Assembly (NCBI GenBank): GCA_002154585.1
Contig: MUNG01000098.1
Coordinates: 1-32,231, forward strand
Source of the DNA: Streptomyces pseudogriseolus
GTDB taxonomy: Bacteria; Actinomycetota; Actinomycetes; Streptomycetales; Streptomycetaceae
DNA: 32,231 bases
Reading direction: 5' to 3'
The notes below the pieces were generated by a model. It did not search any database. It was given only the letters and a program-made list of their open reading frames with translations, and was not told where the DNA came from. Positions 16,554 through 24,191 of the stretch are shown here, piece by piece. Both the position numbers and the translations under genes were made by a program. Position 1 is the stretch's first letter. Each line of letters opens with the position of its first letter.

Positions 16554-16586
16554 GGGGCGGAGGCGCTGTCGGCGCGCCTCCGCCCC
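16554..16586 (-). terminator. Terminator of the PH-domain gene
   Basis: A perfect 12-bp stem (16554-16565 with 16575-16586), with a 9-nt loop, lies 72 bp downstream of the PH-domain gene's stop on the minus strand. It closes the long rib-his array. Confidence 0.75.
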
Positions 16587-16658
16587 ACAGATTAATCAAG
16601 ACAGGGGCGACTGCGGCAGGTCCGTTTTCCACGACGCGACGGTGACGGATGTCTCGCG

Positions 16659-17120
16659 TCAGTCGCGGGGCGCCTCGGCCTCGGGCGCGGAGTGCGCCTC
16701 GGCGAGGGCCCGCAGCGCGCGGGCGTCGGCGACCGCGCGCTGCCGGGCGATGCCGGGCTGGATGCCGAGCGCGGGCAGGCTGGTGCCGTCGCTGAGGTCG
16801 AGGAAGACCCAGGGATCACCCGAGCGGAGGTTCACCTGAAGGATTTCCGCCCACTCCAGACGGCGCCGGTGCACGATGTTGACGACCGTGACGCCCGTCC
16901 CGTCGGCGACGACCTTCGGCCGGGCCAGCAGGAACAGCACACCGGCCAGCAGCGCGGCGGTGAACACGAAGCTGATCCGCTCCCCCGGGCCGAGCCCGTT
17001 CAGGAGCAGCCCGATCAGGCTGACGACGACGAACAGCGCGACGCCCGCGGTGAGCAGCACGGCGCGGGTGCGGCCGGGCCGGAACGTGACGGGCAGCGCC
17101 GGGAGTTCGGTGCCGGACAC
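16659..17120 (-). CDS. PH domain-containing membrane protein
   Basis: A 153-aa protein with two adjacent transmembrane helices (about 19-42, LLTAGVALFVVVSLIGLLLN; 49-66, FVFTAALLAGVLFLLA). A compact bacterial PH-like domain follows (about 70-130: GTGVTVVNIVHRRRLEWAEI and the short WVFLDLSDGTSLPALG). The tail is Ala/Glu-rich. Such proteins follow hisG in many Streptomyces; the role is unknown. The start is a GTG at 17120. Its ribosome-binding region includes an uninterrupted run of nine Gs (minus strand) just after the hisG stop, 17 bp away, so expression is probably coupled to hisG. Confidence 0.85.
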   Translation of the reverse strand: MSGTELPALPVTFRPGRTRAVLLTAGVALFVVVSLIGLLLNGLGPGERISFVFTAALLAGVLFLLARPKVVADGTGVTVVNIVHRRRLEWAEILQVNLRSGDPWVFLDLSDGTSLPALGIQPGIARQRAVADARALRALAEAHSAPEAEAPRD

Positions 17121-17128
17121 GGTGGTGG

Positions 17129-17137
17129 CCCCCCCCC
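17129..17137. other. Nine-base C/G homopolymer at a gene junction
   Basis: An uninterrupted C9 on the plus strand (G9 in the mRNA) lies between the hisG stop (17138) and the GTG of the PH-domain gene (17120). It also serves as that gene's Shine-Dalgarno-like region. Length changes by slippage would alter spacing but not a reading frame. Confidence 0.7.
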
Positions 17138-17986
17138 TCAGAGACGGCAGGCGTGGATCGCCGTGGTGAGGATGGCGCGGGCCCCGATGTCGTACAGGTC
17201 GTCCATGATGCGCTGTGCCTCCTTGGACGGGACCATCGCGCGGACGGCGACCCAGCCCTCGTTGTGCAGCGGCGAGACGGTCGGGGACTCCAGGCCGGGG
17301 GTCAGGGCGACGGCCTTCTCCAGCTGCTCGACCCGGCAGTCGTAGTCCATCATCACGTACGTGCGGGCGACCAGGACGCCCTGGAGGCGGCGCAGGAACT
17401 GCCGCACCTTGGGGTCCTCGCCGTCGGTGCCGGTACGGCGGACGACGACGGCCTCGGAGGTCATGATCGGGTCGCCGACGACTTCCAGGCCCGCGTTGCG
17501 CAGGGACGTGCCGGTCTCGACGACGTCCGCGATGACCTGGGCGACGCCGAGCTGGATGGCGGTCTCGACCGCGCCGTCGAGGTGGACGACGGAGGCGTCG
17601 ATGCCGTGCTCCGCGAGGTGCGCGGCGACGATGCCCTCGTAGGAGGTGGCGACGGTCTTGCCGGCGAGATCGGCGGGAGTGGTGACCGTGCCGGGCTTCG
17701 CGGCGAAGCGGAAGGTGGAGCGGGCGAAGCCGAGCGGCAGGATCTCCTCGGCGTCGGCTCCCGAGTCGATCAGCAGGTCGCGGCCGGTGATGCCGATGTC
17801 CAGCCGGCCGGAGGCGACGTAGATCGCGATGTCGCGGGGGCGGAGGTAGAAGAACTCGACCTCGTTGACCGGGTCGACGATCCGCAGCTCCTTGGACTCC
17901 CGCCGCTGCTGGTAGCCGGCCTCATGCAGCATCTCCGCCGCAGGGCCTGACAGGGAACCCTTGTTGGGGACGGCGATGCGCAGCAT
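17138..17986 (-). CDS. hisG: ATP phosphoribosyltransferase (long form)
   Basis: A 282-aa enzyme for the first, feedback-regulated step of histidine synthesis (ATP + PRPP to phosphoribosyl-ATP). The N-terminus MLRIAVPNKGSLSGPAAEML and the motifs RPRDIAIYVASGRLDIGITG and GAVETAIQLGVAQVIADVVE are the HisG catalytic domain. Residues after about 205 form the extra regulatory HisG_C domain (LEKAVALTPGLESPTVSPLH, VAVRAMVPSKEAQRIMDDLY) of the long form, which does not need HisZ. ATG 17986 has AAAGGAAG upstream. It follows hisE by 46 bp on the same strand, and the remaining his genes are not in this window. Confidence 0.97.
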   Translation of the reverse strand: MLRIAVPNKGSLSGPAAEMLHEAGYQQRRESKELRIVDPVNEVEFFYLRPRDIAIYVASGRLDIGITGRDLLIDSGADAEEILPLGFARSTFRFAAKPGTVTTPADLAGKTVATSYEGIVAAHLAEHGIDASVVHLDGAVETAIQLGVAQVIADVVETGTSLRNAGLEVVGDPIMTSEAVVVRRTGTDGEDPKVRQFLRRLQGVLVARTYVMMDYDCRVEQLEKAVALTPGLESPTVSPLHNEGWVAVRAMVPSKEAQRIMDDLYDIGARAILTTAIHACRL

Positions 17987-18032
17987 GAGGTCGGCTTCCT
18001 TTGCGTGAAGGGGTGGGCGGGGCGGGGGTCTT

Positions 18033-18305
18033 CTACAGGTGGGCGTAGACGTCGTCGAGGGAGATGCCGCGGGCGACCATCATCACCTGGACGTGGTACA
18101 GCAGCTGCGAGATCTCCTCGGCGGCCGCCTCCTTGCCCTCGTACTCGGCGGCCATCCAGACCTCGGCGGCCTCCTCGACGACCTTCTTGCCGATGGCATG
18201 GACGCCCTTGTCCACCAGCTCGGCGGTGCGGGAGGTGGCGGGGTCCCCGTGGGCGGCCTTGTGCTGGAGCTCGGTGAAGAGCTCCTCGAACGTCTTCTTG
18301 GACAT
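18033..18305 (-). CDS. hisE: Phosphoribosyl-ATP pyrophosphatase
   Basis: A 90-aa all-helical MazG-like enzyme that hydrolyses phosphoribosyl-ATP to phosphoribosyl-AMP, the second histidine step, in the cytoplasm. It shows [20 protein letters not shown] followed by [20 protein letters not shown] and [18 protein letters not shown], the acidic metal-binding core of the family. Length is typical. A longer frame reads to 18470, but the ATG at 18305 with AAGGA upstream is the family start. It lies 34 bp after ribH and 46 bp before hisG, so it joins the riboflavin and histidine genes. Confidence 0.96.
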   Translation of the reverse strand: MSKKTFEELFTELQHKAAHGDPATSRTAELVDKGVHAIGKKVVEEAAEVWMAAEYEGKEAAAEEISQLLYHVQVMMVARGISLDDVYAHL

Positions 18306-18339
18306 GGTGGTCCTTACCCTACGCGGTGACGGGGACTGC

Positions 18340-18825
18340 TCACCGCCAGGGTTCGGACACCGAGCGCAGGCATGCGGCGGTGGCGACGGCCGCGGTGACC
18401 GCCTCGTGGCCCTTGTCCTCGCTGGAACCGGGCAGTCCGGCCCGGTCGAGGGCCTGCTCCTCGTTGTCACAGGTGAGCAGACCGAAGCCGACGGGCACTC
18501 CGGTGTCGACGGACACCTGGGTAAGTCCCTGGGTGACGCCCTGGCACACGTAGTCGAAGTGGGGTGTGCCGCCCCTGATGACGACGCCGAGGGCGACGAT
18601 CGCGTCGTAGCCCCGGCCGGCCAGGACCTTGGCGACGACGGGCAGTTCCCAGCTGCCGGGGACCCTCAGCAGGGTCGGCTCGTCGATGCCGAGGTCGTGC
18701 AGGGCGCGCAGCGCGCCGTCGACCAGGCCGTCCATCACCTTCTCGTGCCACTGTGCCGCGACGACGGCGACCCGAAGATCACCCACGTTGCGTACCGTCA
18801 GCTCCGGTGCACCCTTGCCGCTCAC
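18340..18825 (-). CDS. ribH: 6,7-dimethyl-8-ribityllumazine synthase
   Basis: A 161-aa lumazine synthase, the beta subunit of riboflavin synthase, which condenses the pyrimidine and the four-carbon phosphate into dimethylribityllumazine. Visible motifs are [53 protein letters not shown] (with the catalytic His) and [18 protein letters not shown]. The start is a GTG at 18825 with GAGGAG upstream; much longer frames in the track are readthrough. It lies 20 bp after ribAB. A 7-bp hairpin (18323-18329 with 18340-18346) covers its stop codon and may partly terminate before hisE. Confidence 0.96.
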   Translation of the reverse strand: MSGKGAPELTVRNVGDLRVAVVAAQWHEKVMDGLVDGALRALHDLGIDEPTLLRVPGSWELPVVAKVLAGRGYDAIVALGVVIRGGTPHFDYVCQGVTQGLTQVSVDTGVPVGFGLLTCDNEEQALDRAGLPGSSEDKGHEAVTAAVATAACLRSVSEPWR

Positions 18826-18845
18826 GTCTCTCCTCGTGGTTCTCG

Positions 18846-20132
18846 TTACTGGTTGCCGCAGGCGGGCACGGTCGGCGTGTCCAGCCAGGGCAGGTCGTGG
18901 CCCATCCGGTCCCGCTTGGTGCGCAGGTAGCGGAGGTTGTGCTCGCTCGCGGTGACGGGCATCGGCTCGCGCCTCAGGACGTCGATGCCGTGGCGGGCGA
19001 GCGCGTCGGACTTGTCGGGGTTGTTGGTCATCAGGCGGACGCTGCGGACGCCGAGGTCGGCGAGGATCTGCGCGCCGGCCGCGTAGTCGCGGGCGTCGGC
19101 GGGCAGGCCGAGCTCCAGGTTGGCGTCGAGGGTGTCGCGGCCGCGCTCCTGGAGTTCGTAGGCGCGCAGCTTGGACATCAGGCCGATGCCGCGTCCCTCG
19201 TGGCCGCGCAGGTAGACGACGACGCCCCGGCCCTCCTGCTGGATGCGGTCCAGGGAGGCGTCGAGCTGGGGGCCGCAGTCGCAGCGCTGGGAGCCGAAGA
19301 CGTCGCCGGTGAGGCACTCGGAGTGCATGCGGACGAGGACGTCCGCGCCGTCGCCGAGGTCGCCGTGCACCAGCGCGACGTGCTCGACGCCGTCGGCGGT
19401 GGAGCGGAAGCCGTACGCGGTGAACGTGCCGTGGGCGGTGGGCAGCCGGACCTCGGCCTCGCGGCGGACGGTGGGCTCGCTGCCGCGCCGGTAGGCGATC
19501 AGGTCCTCGATGGAGATGATCGACAGGCCGTGCTTGCGGGCGAACGGGACCAGTTCGGGCAGGCGCAGCATGCGGCCGTCCTCGCCGGCGATCTCCACGA
19601 TGGCGCCGGCCGGGCGCAGTCCCGCGAGGCGGGCGAGGTCGACGGCGGCCTCGGTGTGGCCGTCGCGCTCCAGCACGCCGCCGGGGCGGGCGCGCAGCGG
19701 GAAGATGTGGCCGGGGCGGACGAAGTCGTCCGGCCCGGCGGTGCCGCCGGCCAGCAGCCGGAGGGTGGTGGCCCGGTCGGAGGCGGAGATGCCGGTGGTC
19801 ACGCCGTGCGCGGCGGAGGCGTCGACGGTGACGGTGAACGCGGTGCGCATCGACTCGGTGTTCTGCGCCACCATCTGCGGGATGCCCAGCCGGTCGAGCT
19901 CCTCGCCCGTCATGGGGGCGCAGATCATGCCGCGGCACTCGGTCATCATGAAGGCGACGATCTCCTCGGTCACCTTCTCGGCGGCGACGATCAGGTCGCC
20001 CTCGTTCTCCCGGTTCTCGTCGTCGACGACCACCACGGGGCGGCCGGCGGCGATGTCGGCGATCGCCTGCTCGACGGGGTCGAGGCGGAGGCCGAGGTCC
20101 TCGGCGTCGTAAAGGACAGGTGCCGTGCTCAT
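18846..20132 (-). CDS. ribBA: Bifunctional DHBP synthase / GTP cyclohydrolase II
   Basis: A 428-aa two-domain enzyme supplying both riboflavin precursors. The N-terminal RibB domain (about 1-210) has the metal/substrate loop [31 protein letters not shown] and [20 protein letters not shown]. The C-terminal RibA domain (about 215-420) has the zinc cysteines in [40 protein letters not shown] and [16 protein letters not shown]. Both active sites look complete. ATG at 20132 with AGGAG upstream. The start overlaps the stop of the transporter gene by 4 bp, indicating translational coupling in the rib operon. Confidence 0.96.
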   Translation of the reverse strand: MSTAPVLYDAEDLGLRLDPVEQAIADIAAGRPVVVVDDENRENEGDLIVAAEKVTEEIVAFMMTECRGMICAPMTGEELDRLGIPQMVAQNTESMRTAFTVTVDASAAHGVTTGISASDRATTLRLLAGGTAGPDDFVRPGHIFPLRARPGGVLERDGHTEAAVDLARLAGLRPAGAIVEIAGEDGRMLRLPELVPFARKHGLSIISIEDLIAYRRGSEPTVRREAEVRLPTAHGTFTAYGFRSTADGVEHVALVHGDLGDGADVLVRMHSECLTGDVFGSQRCDCGPQLDASLDRIQQEGRGVVVYLRGHEGRGIGLMSKLRAYELQERGRDTLDANLELGLPADARDYAAGAQILADLGVRSVRLMTNNPDKSDALARHGIDVLRREPMPVTASEHNLRYLRTKRDRMGHDLPWLDTPTVPACGNQ

Positions 20133-20770
20133 GCGGGCGCTCCTTCCAGTGCGGGCCGCGCGTCGCGGGAGCGCAGCCACCAGTCGCGCATGCCCCACAG
20201 GACGAGCGCGCCGTAGATGACGTAGACGAAGCCGGAGAAGGCGAAGCCGTTGGCGAAGTTCAGCGGGACGCCGACGAGGTCGACGAGCAGCCAGGCGAAC
20301 CAGAACTCGACCATGCCGCGCGCCTGGGCGTACATCGCGACGACCGTGCCGACGAAGATGTAGGCGTCCGGCCAGGGGTCCCAGGACAGGGACGGGTAGG
20401 CGGTGAAAAGGCCTCCGACGGCGAGGGTGCCGAGGGCGGCCCCGGCGAGCAGCGCGCCCCGCTCCCGCCAGGTCGCGAACCGTACGGCGACGGAGCCGTC
20501 CTGCGCCTGCCGCCGGCCGCGGTTCCACTGCCAGAAGCCCCAGGCGGCGACGAGCATGACGACGACCTGCTTGCCGGCGCTGCCGGAGAGGTGGGCGGTG
20601 GCGAACGCGGTGAAGAGGATGAGCCCGGAGAGGAACTGGGCGGGCCAGGTCCACAGGGAGCGGCGCCAGCCGAGGGCGAGGGCGATCAGGCCGATCACGT
20701 TGCCGATCATGTCCGACCACTTGATGTGCTGGTCGAACAGGGTGAAGGCCTCGGAGTTGAGCCAGTTCAC
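20129..20770 (-). CDS. ribM: Riboflavin transporter of the PnuC/RibM family
   Basis: A 213-aa polytopic membrane protein. About six or seven hydrophobic helices are visible (e.g. [76 protein letters not shown]). Trp-rich PnuC features such as [12 protein letters not shown] and the [14 protein letters not shown] tail are present. PnuC homologues usually carry nicotinamide riboside. Members inside actinobacterial rib operons (RibM of S. davawensis, PnuX of Corynebacterium) import riboflavin, and the context here (riboswitch, between ribE and ribBA) supports that. GTG start at 20770 with GAGGAGG upstream. It overlaps both neighbours by 4 bp. Confidence 0.9.
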   Translation of the reverse strand: MNWLNSEAFTLFDQHIKWSDMIGNVIGLIALALGWRRSLWTWPAQFLSGLILFTAFATAHLSGSAGKQVVVMLVAAWGFWQWNRGRRQAQDGSVAVRFATWRERGALLAGAALGTLAVGGLFTAYPSLSWDPWPDAYIFVGTVVAMYAQARGMVEFWFAWLLVDLVGVPLNFANGFAFSGFVYVIYGALVLWGMRDWWLRSRDARPALEGAPA

Positions 20771-21381
20771 CGGGAGGCCTCCTCGCCCGCGACGCGGTCG
20801 CCGAGCATCCGCTCGACGTACTTGGCGATGACGTCCACCTCGAGGTTGACCGGGTCCCCGGGCTTCTTGATGCCGAGGGTGGTCAGGGCGAGGGTGGTGG
20901 GGATGAGGCTGACGGTGAAGTGGTCGCGCCCGGCGTCGACGACGGTGAGGCTGATGCCGTCGACGGTGATGGAGCCCTTCTCCACGACGTAGCGGCTCAG
21001 GTGCGCGGGGAGGGAGATCTTCACGATCTCCCAGTGCTCGGACGGGGTGCGGTCGAGGATCTCGCCGGTGCCGTCGACATGGCCCTGCACGATGTGGCCG
21101 CCGAGGCGGTCGCCCACGGCGGTGGGCCGCTCGAGGTTGACGCGGGAGCCGACGGCGAGGGCGCCGAGGCTGGAGCGGTTCAGGGTCTCCGCCATGACGT
21201 CGGCGGTGAACTCGTCGCCCTCGTGCTCGACGACGGTGAGGCACACGCCGTTGACGGCGATGGAGTCGCCGTGTTTCGCGCCCTGGGTGACCACGGGGCC
21301 GCGCAGCCGGAAGCGACAGGCGTCGCCGAGGGTCTCGACGGCGGTGATCTCGCCCAGCTCTTCGACGATTCCGGTGAACAC
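20767..21381 (-). CDS. ribE: Riboflavin synthase, alpha chain
   Basis: A 204-aa enzyme that dismutates two lumazine molecules into riboflavin. It has the usual two tandem lumazine-binding barrels. The first begins [15 protein letters not shown] with [20 protein letters not shown]; the second shows [29 protein letters not shown] and ending [20 protein letters not shown]. Family length. Start GTG at 21381 preceded by AGGAGG. A longer frame to 21543 is not protein-like and would run into the riboswitch. First gene of the operon, 119 bp downstream of the FMN riboswitch expression region. Confidence 0.96.
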   Translation of the reverse strand: MFTGIVEELGEITAVETLGDACRFRLRGPVVTQGAKHGDSIAVNGVCLTVVEHEGDEFTADVMAETLNRSSLGALAVGSRVNLERPTAVGDRLGGHIVQGHVDGTGEILDRTPSEHWEIVKISLPAHLSRYVVEKGSITVDGISLTVVDAGRDHFTVSLIPTTLALTTLGIKKPGDPVNLEVDVIAKYVERMLGDRVAGEEASR

Positions 21382-21500
21382 TTCCCGGGTCCTCCTGCCT
21401 CTTCGGGCACGGACTCCGGGGCTGTCGATGACGACAGGAACACGGGCGAGGACACCGGGGGCGACGCCGGACGGGGTTCGCCCGAAGGACGAACCGGTAC

Positions 21501-21526
21501 GGCGGCGCGCATGGATGCCCGCCCGC
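21501..21526 (-). promoter_or_regulatory. Hairpin after the FMN aptamer (candidate expression platform)
   Basis: An arm pair of 12-13 nt (21501-21512 with 21514-21526, one bulge and one mismatch, GG loop) forms a strong stem directly 3' of the aptamer in the transcript. It is adjacent to the P1 strand at 21528-21534. It could terminate transcription when FMN is bound. There is no U-tract. Confidence 0.45.
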
Positions 21527-21527
21527 C

Positions 21528-21654
21528 GCGCACTGCCTCCCATCCGGACTTTAACCGTCGGTCCAGGAATTTCACCTGGTCAACCGGTCGCTGGAGGCGA
21601 CCGGGTCGCGGACTGTAACCGCCGGTTCGGACTTTCACCGACCCCGGAGTGCGC
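21528..21654 (-). promoter_or_regulatory. FMN riboswitch (RFN element)
   Basis: In the minus-strand transcript the conserved RFN blocks are seen in order: CGGTGAAAGTCCGAACCGGC, GGTTACAGTCCGCGACCC, a variable stem (GGTCGCCTCCAGCGACC), TTGACCAGGTGAAATTCCTG and GACGGTTAAAGTCCGGATGG. P1 is closed by GCGCACT (21654-21648) with AGTGCGC (21534-21528). It lies upstream of ribE and should reduce rib operon expression when FMN is plentiful. Confidence 0.95.
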
Positions 21655-21816
21655 TGCTACTGGTACAGCCCCAGTCTGCCACGGCCGTGACTCGGCCACG
21701 CGGGTGAGTGCTGTGGAGTGGGTCACAGCGCGCTACGTGGAGGCAACCGAGGGTCGCGCGATGCACAACTGCCCCGCTCGTGCGCCCCCTTGGCGCCCCC
21801 TCCCGCATCCGGCGAG

Positions 21817-21859
21817 TGATCCACGCCTATTGACCCAACTGGTCTAGTCCTCTTAGTGT
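21817..21859 (+). promoter_or_regulatory. Orphan chitinase-type promoter with DasR site
   Basis: TTGACC (21830-21835), an 18-bp spacer and TAGTGT (21854-21859), with a 12-mer TGATCCACGCCT (21817-21828) abutting the -35 and TGGTCTAGTCCT (21840-21851) in the spacer, reproduce the promoter at 6921-6961 almost base for base. ACTGGTCTAGTCCTCT (21838-21853) matches the DasR consensus at 14 of 16 positions, better than the first copy. No chitinase follows; the next gene (SDR, ATG 22034) starts 175 bp past the -10 box. Confidence 0.8.
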
Positions 21860-21878
21860 CCGAGCCACCTCCCAGACC

Positions 21879-21920
21879 GGCCCGGCGGCGGTGACGACGG
21901 CCCTTGCCCGCCGCCGGGCC
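21879..21920 (+). terminator. Perfect 13-bp terminator-like stem after the orphan promoter
   Basis: Arms 21879-21891 and 21908-21920 pair perfectly around a 16-nt loop, starting about 13 nt after the expected transcription start. A further 14-bp palindrome lies at 21949-21962. Its position suggests either the former chitinase's own terminator brought next to the promoter by a deletion, or an attenuator. No coding remnant is recognisable in 21860-22033. Confidence 0.6.
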
Positions 21921-22033
21921 TCACCACGCCGCCCGCGGATGCGCCCCGCGCCGGGCCCGGCGTAGCTTGATCCCGTACGGCGCCGTGCACGACTCCCCCC
22001 AGGGCGCCGGTGTCCGAAGGGACGTGAGCCAGC

Positions 22034-22792
22034 ATGACCTCGATCGTGGTGACCGGCGGCACCGGAACCCTCGGCCGCCCCGTCGTCGGGCGGCTGCGGA
22101 CGGCAGGCCACGAGGTACGGGTACTCAGCCGCAGCACCCCGCCCTACGCCGTCGACCTGCGCGAGGGCGGCATCGCGCTGGACCGGGCCCTGGAAGGCGC
22201 GAGCACCGTCGTGCACTGCGCCACCTCGGCGCGCGGCGGCGACGAACAGGCCGCGCGCAGCCTGATCACCGCGGCGCGGCGGGCCGGGGTGGAGCACCTC
22301 GTCTACATGTCGATCGTCGGCGTGGACCGGGTGCCGTACCCCTACTACCGCACCAAGCTGGCGGTGGAACGGCAGATCGAGGACTCCGGCATCGGCTGGA
22401 CGGTGCTGCGCGCCACCCGGTTCCACGACCTGCTGTACCGGCTGTTCCAGGGCATGTCGGCGTCGCCGGTGATGCCGCTGCCCGCCCGGGTGAAGGACCA
22501 GCCGGTGGAGGTCACGGAGGTCGCGGCCCGCCTGGCCGAGCTGGCCCAGGGCGCACCCGCGGGACGCGCCGACGACATGGGCGGCCCCGAGGTGCGCACC
22601 TTCGAGTCCCTGGCCCGCGCGTACCTCGCGGCGGCCGGCCGCCGCCGCGCGGTGGTGAAGATTCCGCTGCGCGGAGCGGCGTACGAGGCCTTCCGCGCCG
22701 GCGGCCACCTGGCCCCGGACCACGCGGTCGGCACGGGCACGTTCGAGGACTACCTGACGAAGCGGTTGGCCGTGACGGGGGCGCGCCGGTAG
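22034..22792 (+). CDS. NAD(P)-binding SDR/NmrA-like protein
   Basis: A 252-aa atypical short-chain dehydrogenase-type protein. The N-terminal Rossmann motif MTSIVVTGGTGTLGRPVVGR binds a dinucleotide. VYMSIVGVDRVPYPYYRTK has a YxxxK-like core, and RATRFHDLLYRLFQGM is typical of the NmrA/YcfL-type extended SDRs. Such proteins may be oxidoreductases or redox sensors; no substrate can be named. ATG 22034 has AAGGGA 12 bases upstream. It is the first gene downstream of the orphan chitinase/DasR-type promoter, so it may now be GlcNAc-responsive if the intervening stem is read through. It converges on the ROK gene. Confidence 0.82.
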   Translation: MTSIVVTGGTGTLGRPVVGRLRTAGHEVRVLSRSTPPYAVDLREGGIALDRALEGASTVVHCATSARGGDEQAARSLITAARRAGVEHLVYMSIVGVDRVPYPYYRTKLAVERQIEDSGIGWTVLRATRFHDLLYRLFQGMSASPVMPLPARVKDQPVEVTEVAARLAELAQGAPAGRADDMGGPEVRTFESLARAYLAAAGRRRAVVKIPLRGAAYEAFRAGGHLAPDHAVGTGTFEDYLTKRLAVTGARR

Positions 22793-22806
22793 GCGGCGAC
22801 CGAACG

Positions 22807-22821
22807 CGGGCGTCCCGCCCG
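22807..22821. terminator. Short bidirectional hairpin between SDR and ROK genes
   Basis: A 6-bp all-GC stem with a 3-nt loop (22807-22812 with 22816-22821) lies in the 37-bp convergent gap, the only candidate terminator for either gene. Confidence 0.45.
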
Positions 22822-22829
22822 GAACCCGC

Positions 22830-24017
22830 TCAGTGCCCCGGCACCCCGAACAGTTCGTCCTGGGCGTGGTCGCGGGCCGTCAGGAGGGCGCCTCGGAGGA
22901 CCGCTCCTCCGCCCAGGGTGCTGGGGCGCACCTCGACGGGGAGCGGGGACATCGTGGTGAGGCGGTCCTGGACGCGGGCCGCCAACTCCGTGCCGCCCGC
23001 CTGGCCGAGCTCGCCGCCCAGGACCACGCACCCGGGGTCGAGCAGCGCGACCACGGAGGCGACGCCCACGGCGACCCGGTCGGCCAGGGTGTCGAGGAAA
23101 CGGGCGTGCGCCGGGTTCCCCGGGGCGGAGACGGCCGCCCGTACCGCGCCCGCCGCCTCCGGGCCGGCCCCGGGGTCCGGCGCGATGCCGTGCTCGGCCG
23201 CGAGCCGCGCGACCGCCGCCGCGCCGGCCAGGGAGTGGAAGCCGCCGGTGCAGTCGGTGGCCGACGGCAGGCCCCGGGTGCCCGGAACGGGGAGGAAGCC
23301 GATCTCGCCGGTGCCGCCGGAGGCGCCCCGGCGCAGGGTTCCGTCGAGGATCACGGCGGCGCCGGTGCCGTGGCCCAGCCACAGCAGCACGAAGGTGTCC
23401 CGGTCGCTCGCGGCCCCGTCGCGCTGCTCGGCGAGCGCGGCGAGATTGGTCTCGTTCTCGACGCTGACCCGGGCCTCGGGCAGCCGTTCCTGGAGCGCGG
23501 CGACCAGGCGCCGGTGCCACTCCGGCAGGCCGGTGGAGTCGCGGAGTTCGCCGGTCGCGGGGTCGATCAGGCCGGGCGCGCCGATGCCGACCGTGTGCAG
23601 CCGGTCGGCGCCCGCCTCCTTGGCCGTCCGCTCGACCAGGGCGACGGCCTGCTCGACCGCGGGTCCGGTGCCGGTGTCGTCGGCGATGGGCAGGGAGGCC
23701 TCGGCGAGCACCCCGCCGACCAGATCGGACACGACGAGGGCGACGCCCTCGGTGCGCACGTCCAGGGCGGCGAGGTGGGCGCGGCCGGCGACGATGCCGT
23801 AGAGCTTGGCGTTGGGGCCCCGGCGTTGGGCGCGGGCCTCGCCGGCGACCTCGATCAGTCCGGCGGCGGTGAGGCGTTCGACGAGGTCGGCGACGGTGGG
23901 CCGGGAGAGCCCGGTGAGCTCTTTCAACTGCCCGGCGGTCAGCGGGCCCTCATGCTGGAGCAGGCGCAGGGCGAGCCGGTCGTTGATGGCTCGGGCGGTG
24001 CTCGGGGATGCGGCCAT
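22830..24017 (-). CDS. ROK family transcriptional regulator without the ROK zinc motif
   Basis: A 395-aa regulator. An N-terminal winged helix (LTAGQLKELTGLSRPTVADL, then VERLTAAGLIEV) precedes a sugar-kinase-like ROK domain (about 90-395) with VGIGAPGLIDPATGEL and LLWLGHGTGAAVILDGTLRR. In ROK proteins the segment after GEIGH normally carries a Cys-x-Cys-Gly-x-x-Gly-Cys zinc site. Here it reads GEIGFLPVPGTRGLPSATDC, with the His replaced by Phe and only one Cys, so sugar kinase activity is unlikely. ATG 24017 has AAGGAT upstream. It is divergent from the MFS transporter, the likely target. The inducing sugar is unknown. Confidence 0.92.
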   Translation of the reverse strand: MAASPSTARAINDRLALRLLQHEGPLTAGQLKELTGLSRPTVADLVERLTAAGLIEVAGEARAQRRGPNAKLYGIVAGRAHLAALDVRTEGVALVVSDLVGGVLAEASLPIADDTGTGPAVEQAVALVERTAKEAGADRLHTVGIGAPGLIDPATGELRDSTGLPEWHRRLVAALQERLPEARVSVENETNLAALAEQRDGAASDRDTFVLLWLGHGTGAAVILDGTLRRGASGGTGEIGFLPVPGTRGLPSATDCTGGFHSLAGAAAVARLAAEHGIAPDPGAGPEAAGAVRAAVSAPGNPAHARFLDTLADRVAVGVASVVALLDPGCVVLGGELGQAGGTELAARVQDRLTTMSPLPVEVRPSTLGGGAVLRGALLTARDHAQDELFGVPGH

Positions 24018-24077
24018 GCCGGGATCCTTCCAGATCGGCGGGCCCGGCCGGCGGGTGCCGTGCCCCGGGATACCCCG

Positions 24078-24106
24078 TTTCTTTCAGGCAGGGTTCCTGA
24101 TAGTTT
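24078..24106 (+). promoter_or_regulatory. MFS promoter with an inverted-repeat operator between -35 and -10
   Basis: TAGTTT (24101-24106) fits a -10 box and TTTCTT (24078-24083) a weak -35 with 17-bp spacing. The spacer is exactly an inverted repeat, TCAGG (24084-24088) and CCTGA (24096-24100), the kind of place where a repressor would block polymerase. The ROK regulator encoded divergently at 24017 is the natural candidate. Confidence 0.5.
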
Positions 24107-24191
24107 ACGCCAGCGCACACGACGGAGCGGGAACGCACACGCCCGGCGGCGCGACACACACGACAGCGATGGATCAGGGAGGGGCAGGCCG

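Noticed and set aside
18340-19938. A 532-aa protein fused to lumazine synthase
   Set aside because: Residues ahead of [13 protein letters not shown] are out-of-frame ribBA; ribH has its own start with a good ribosome-binding site.
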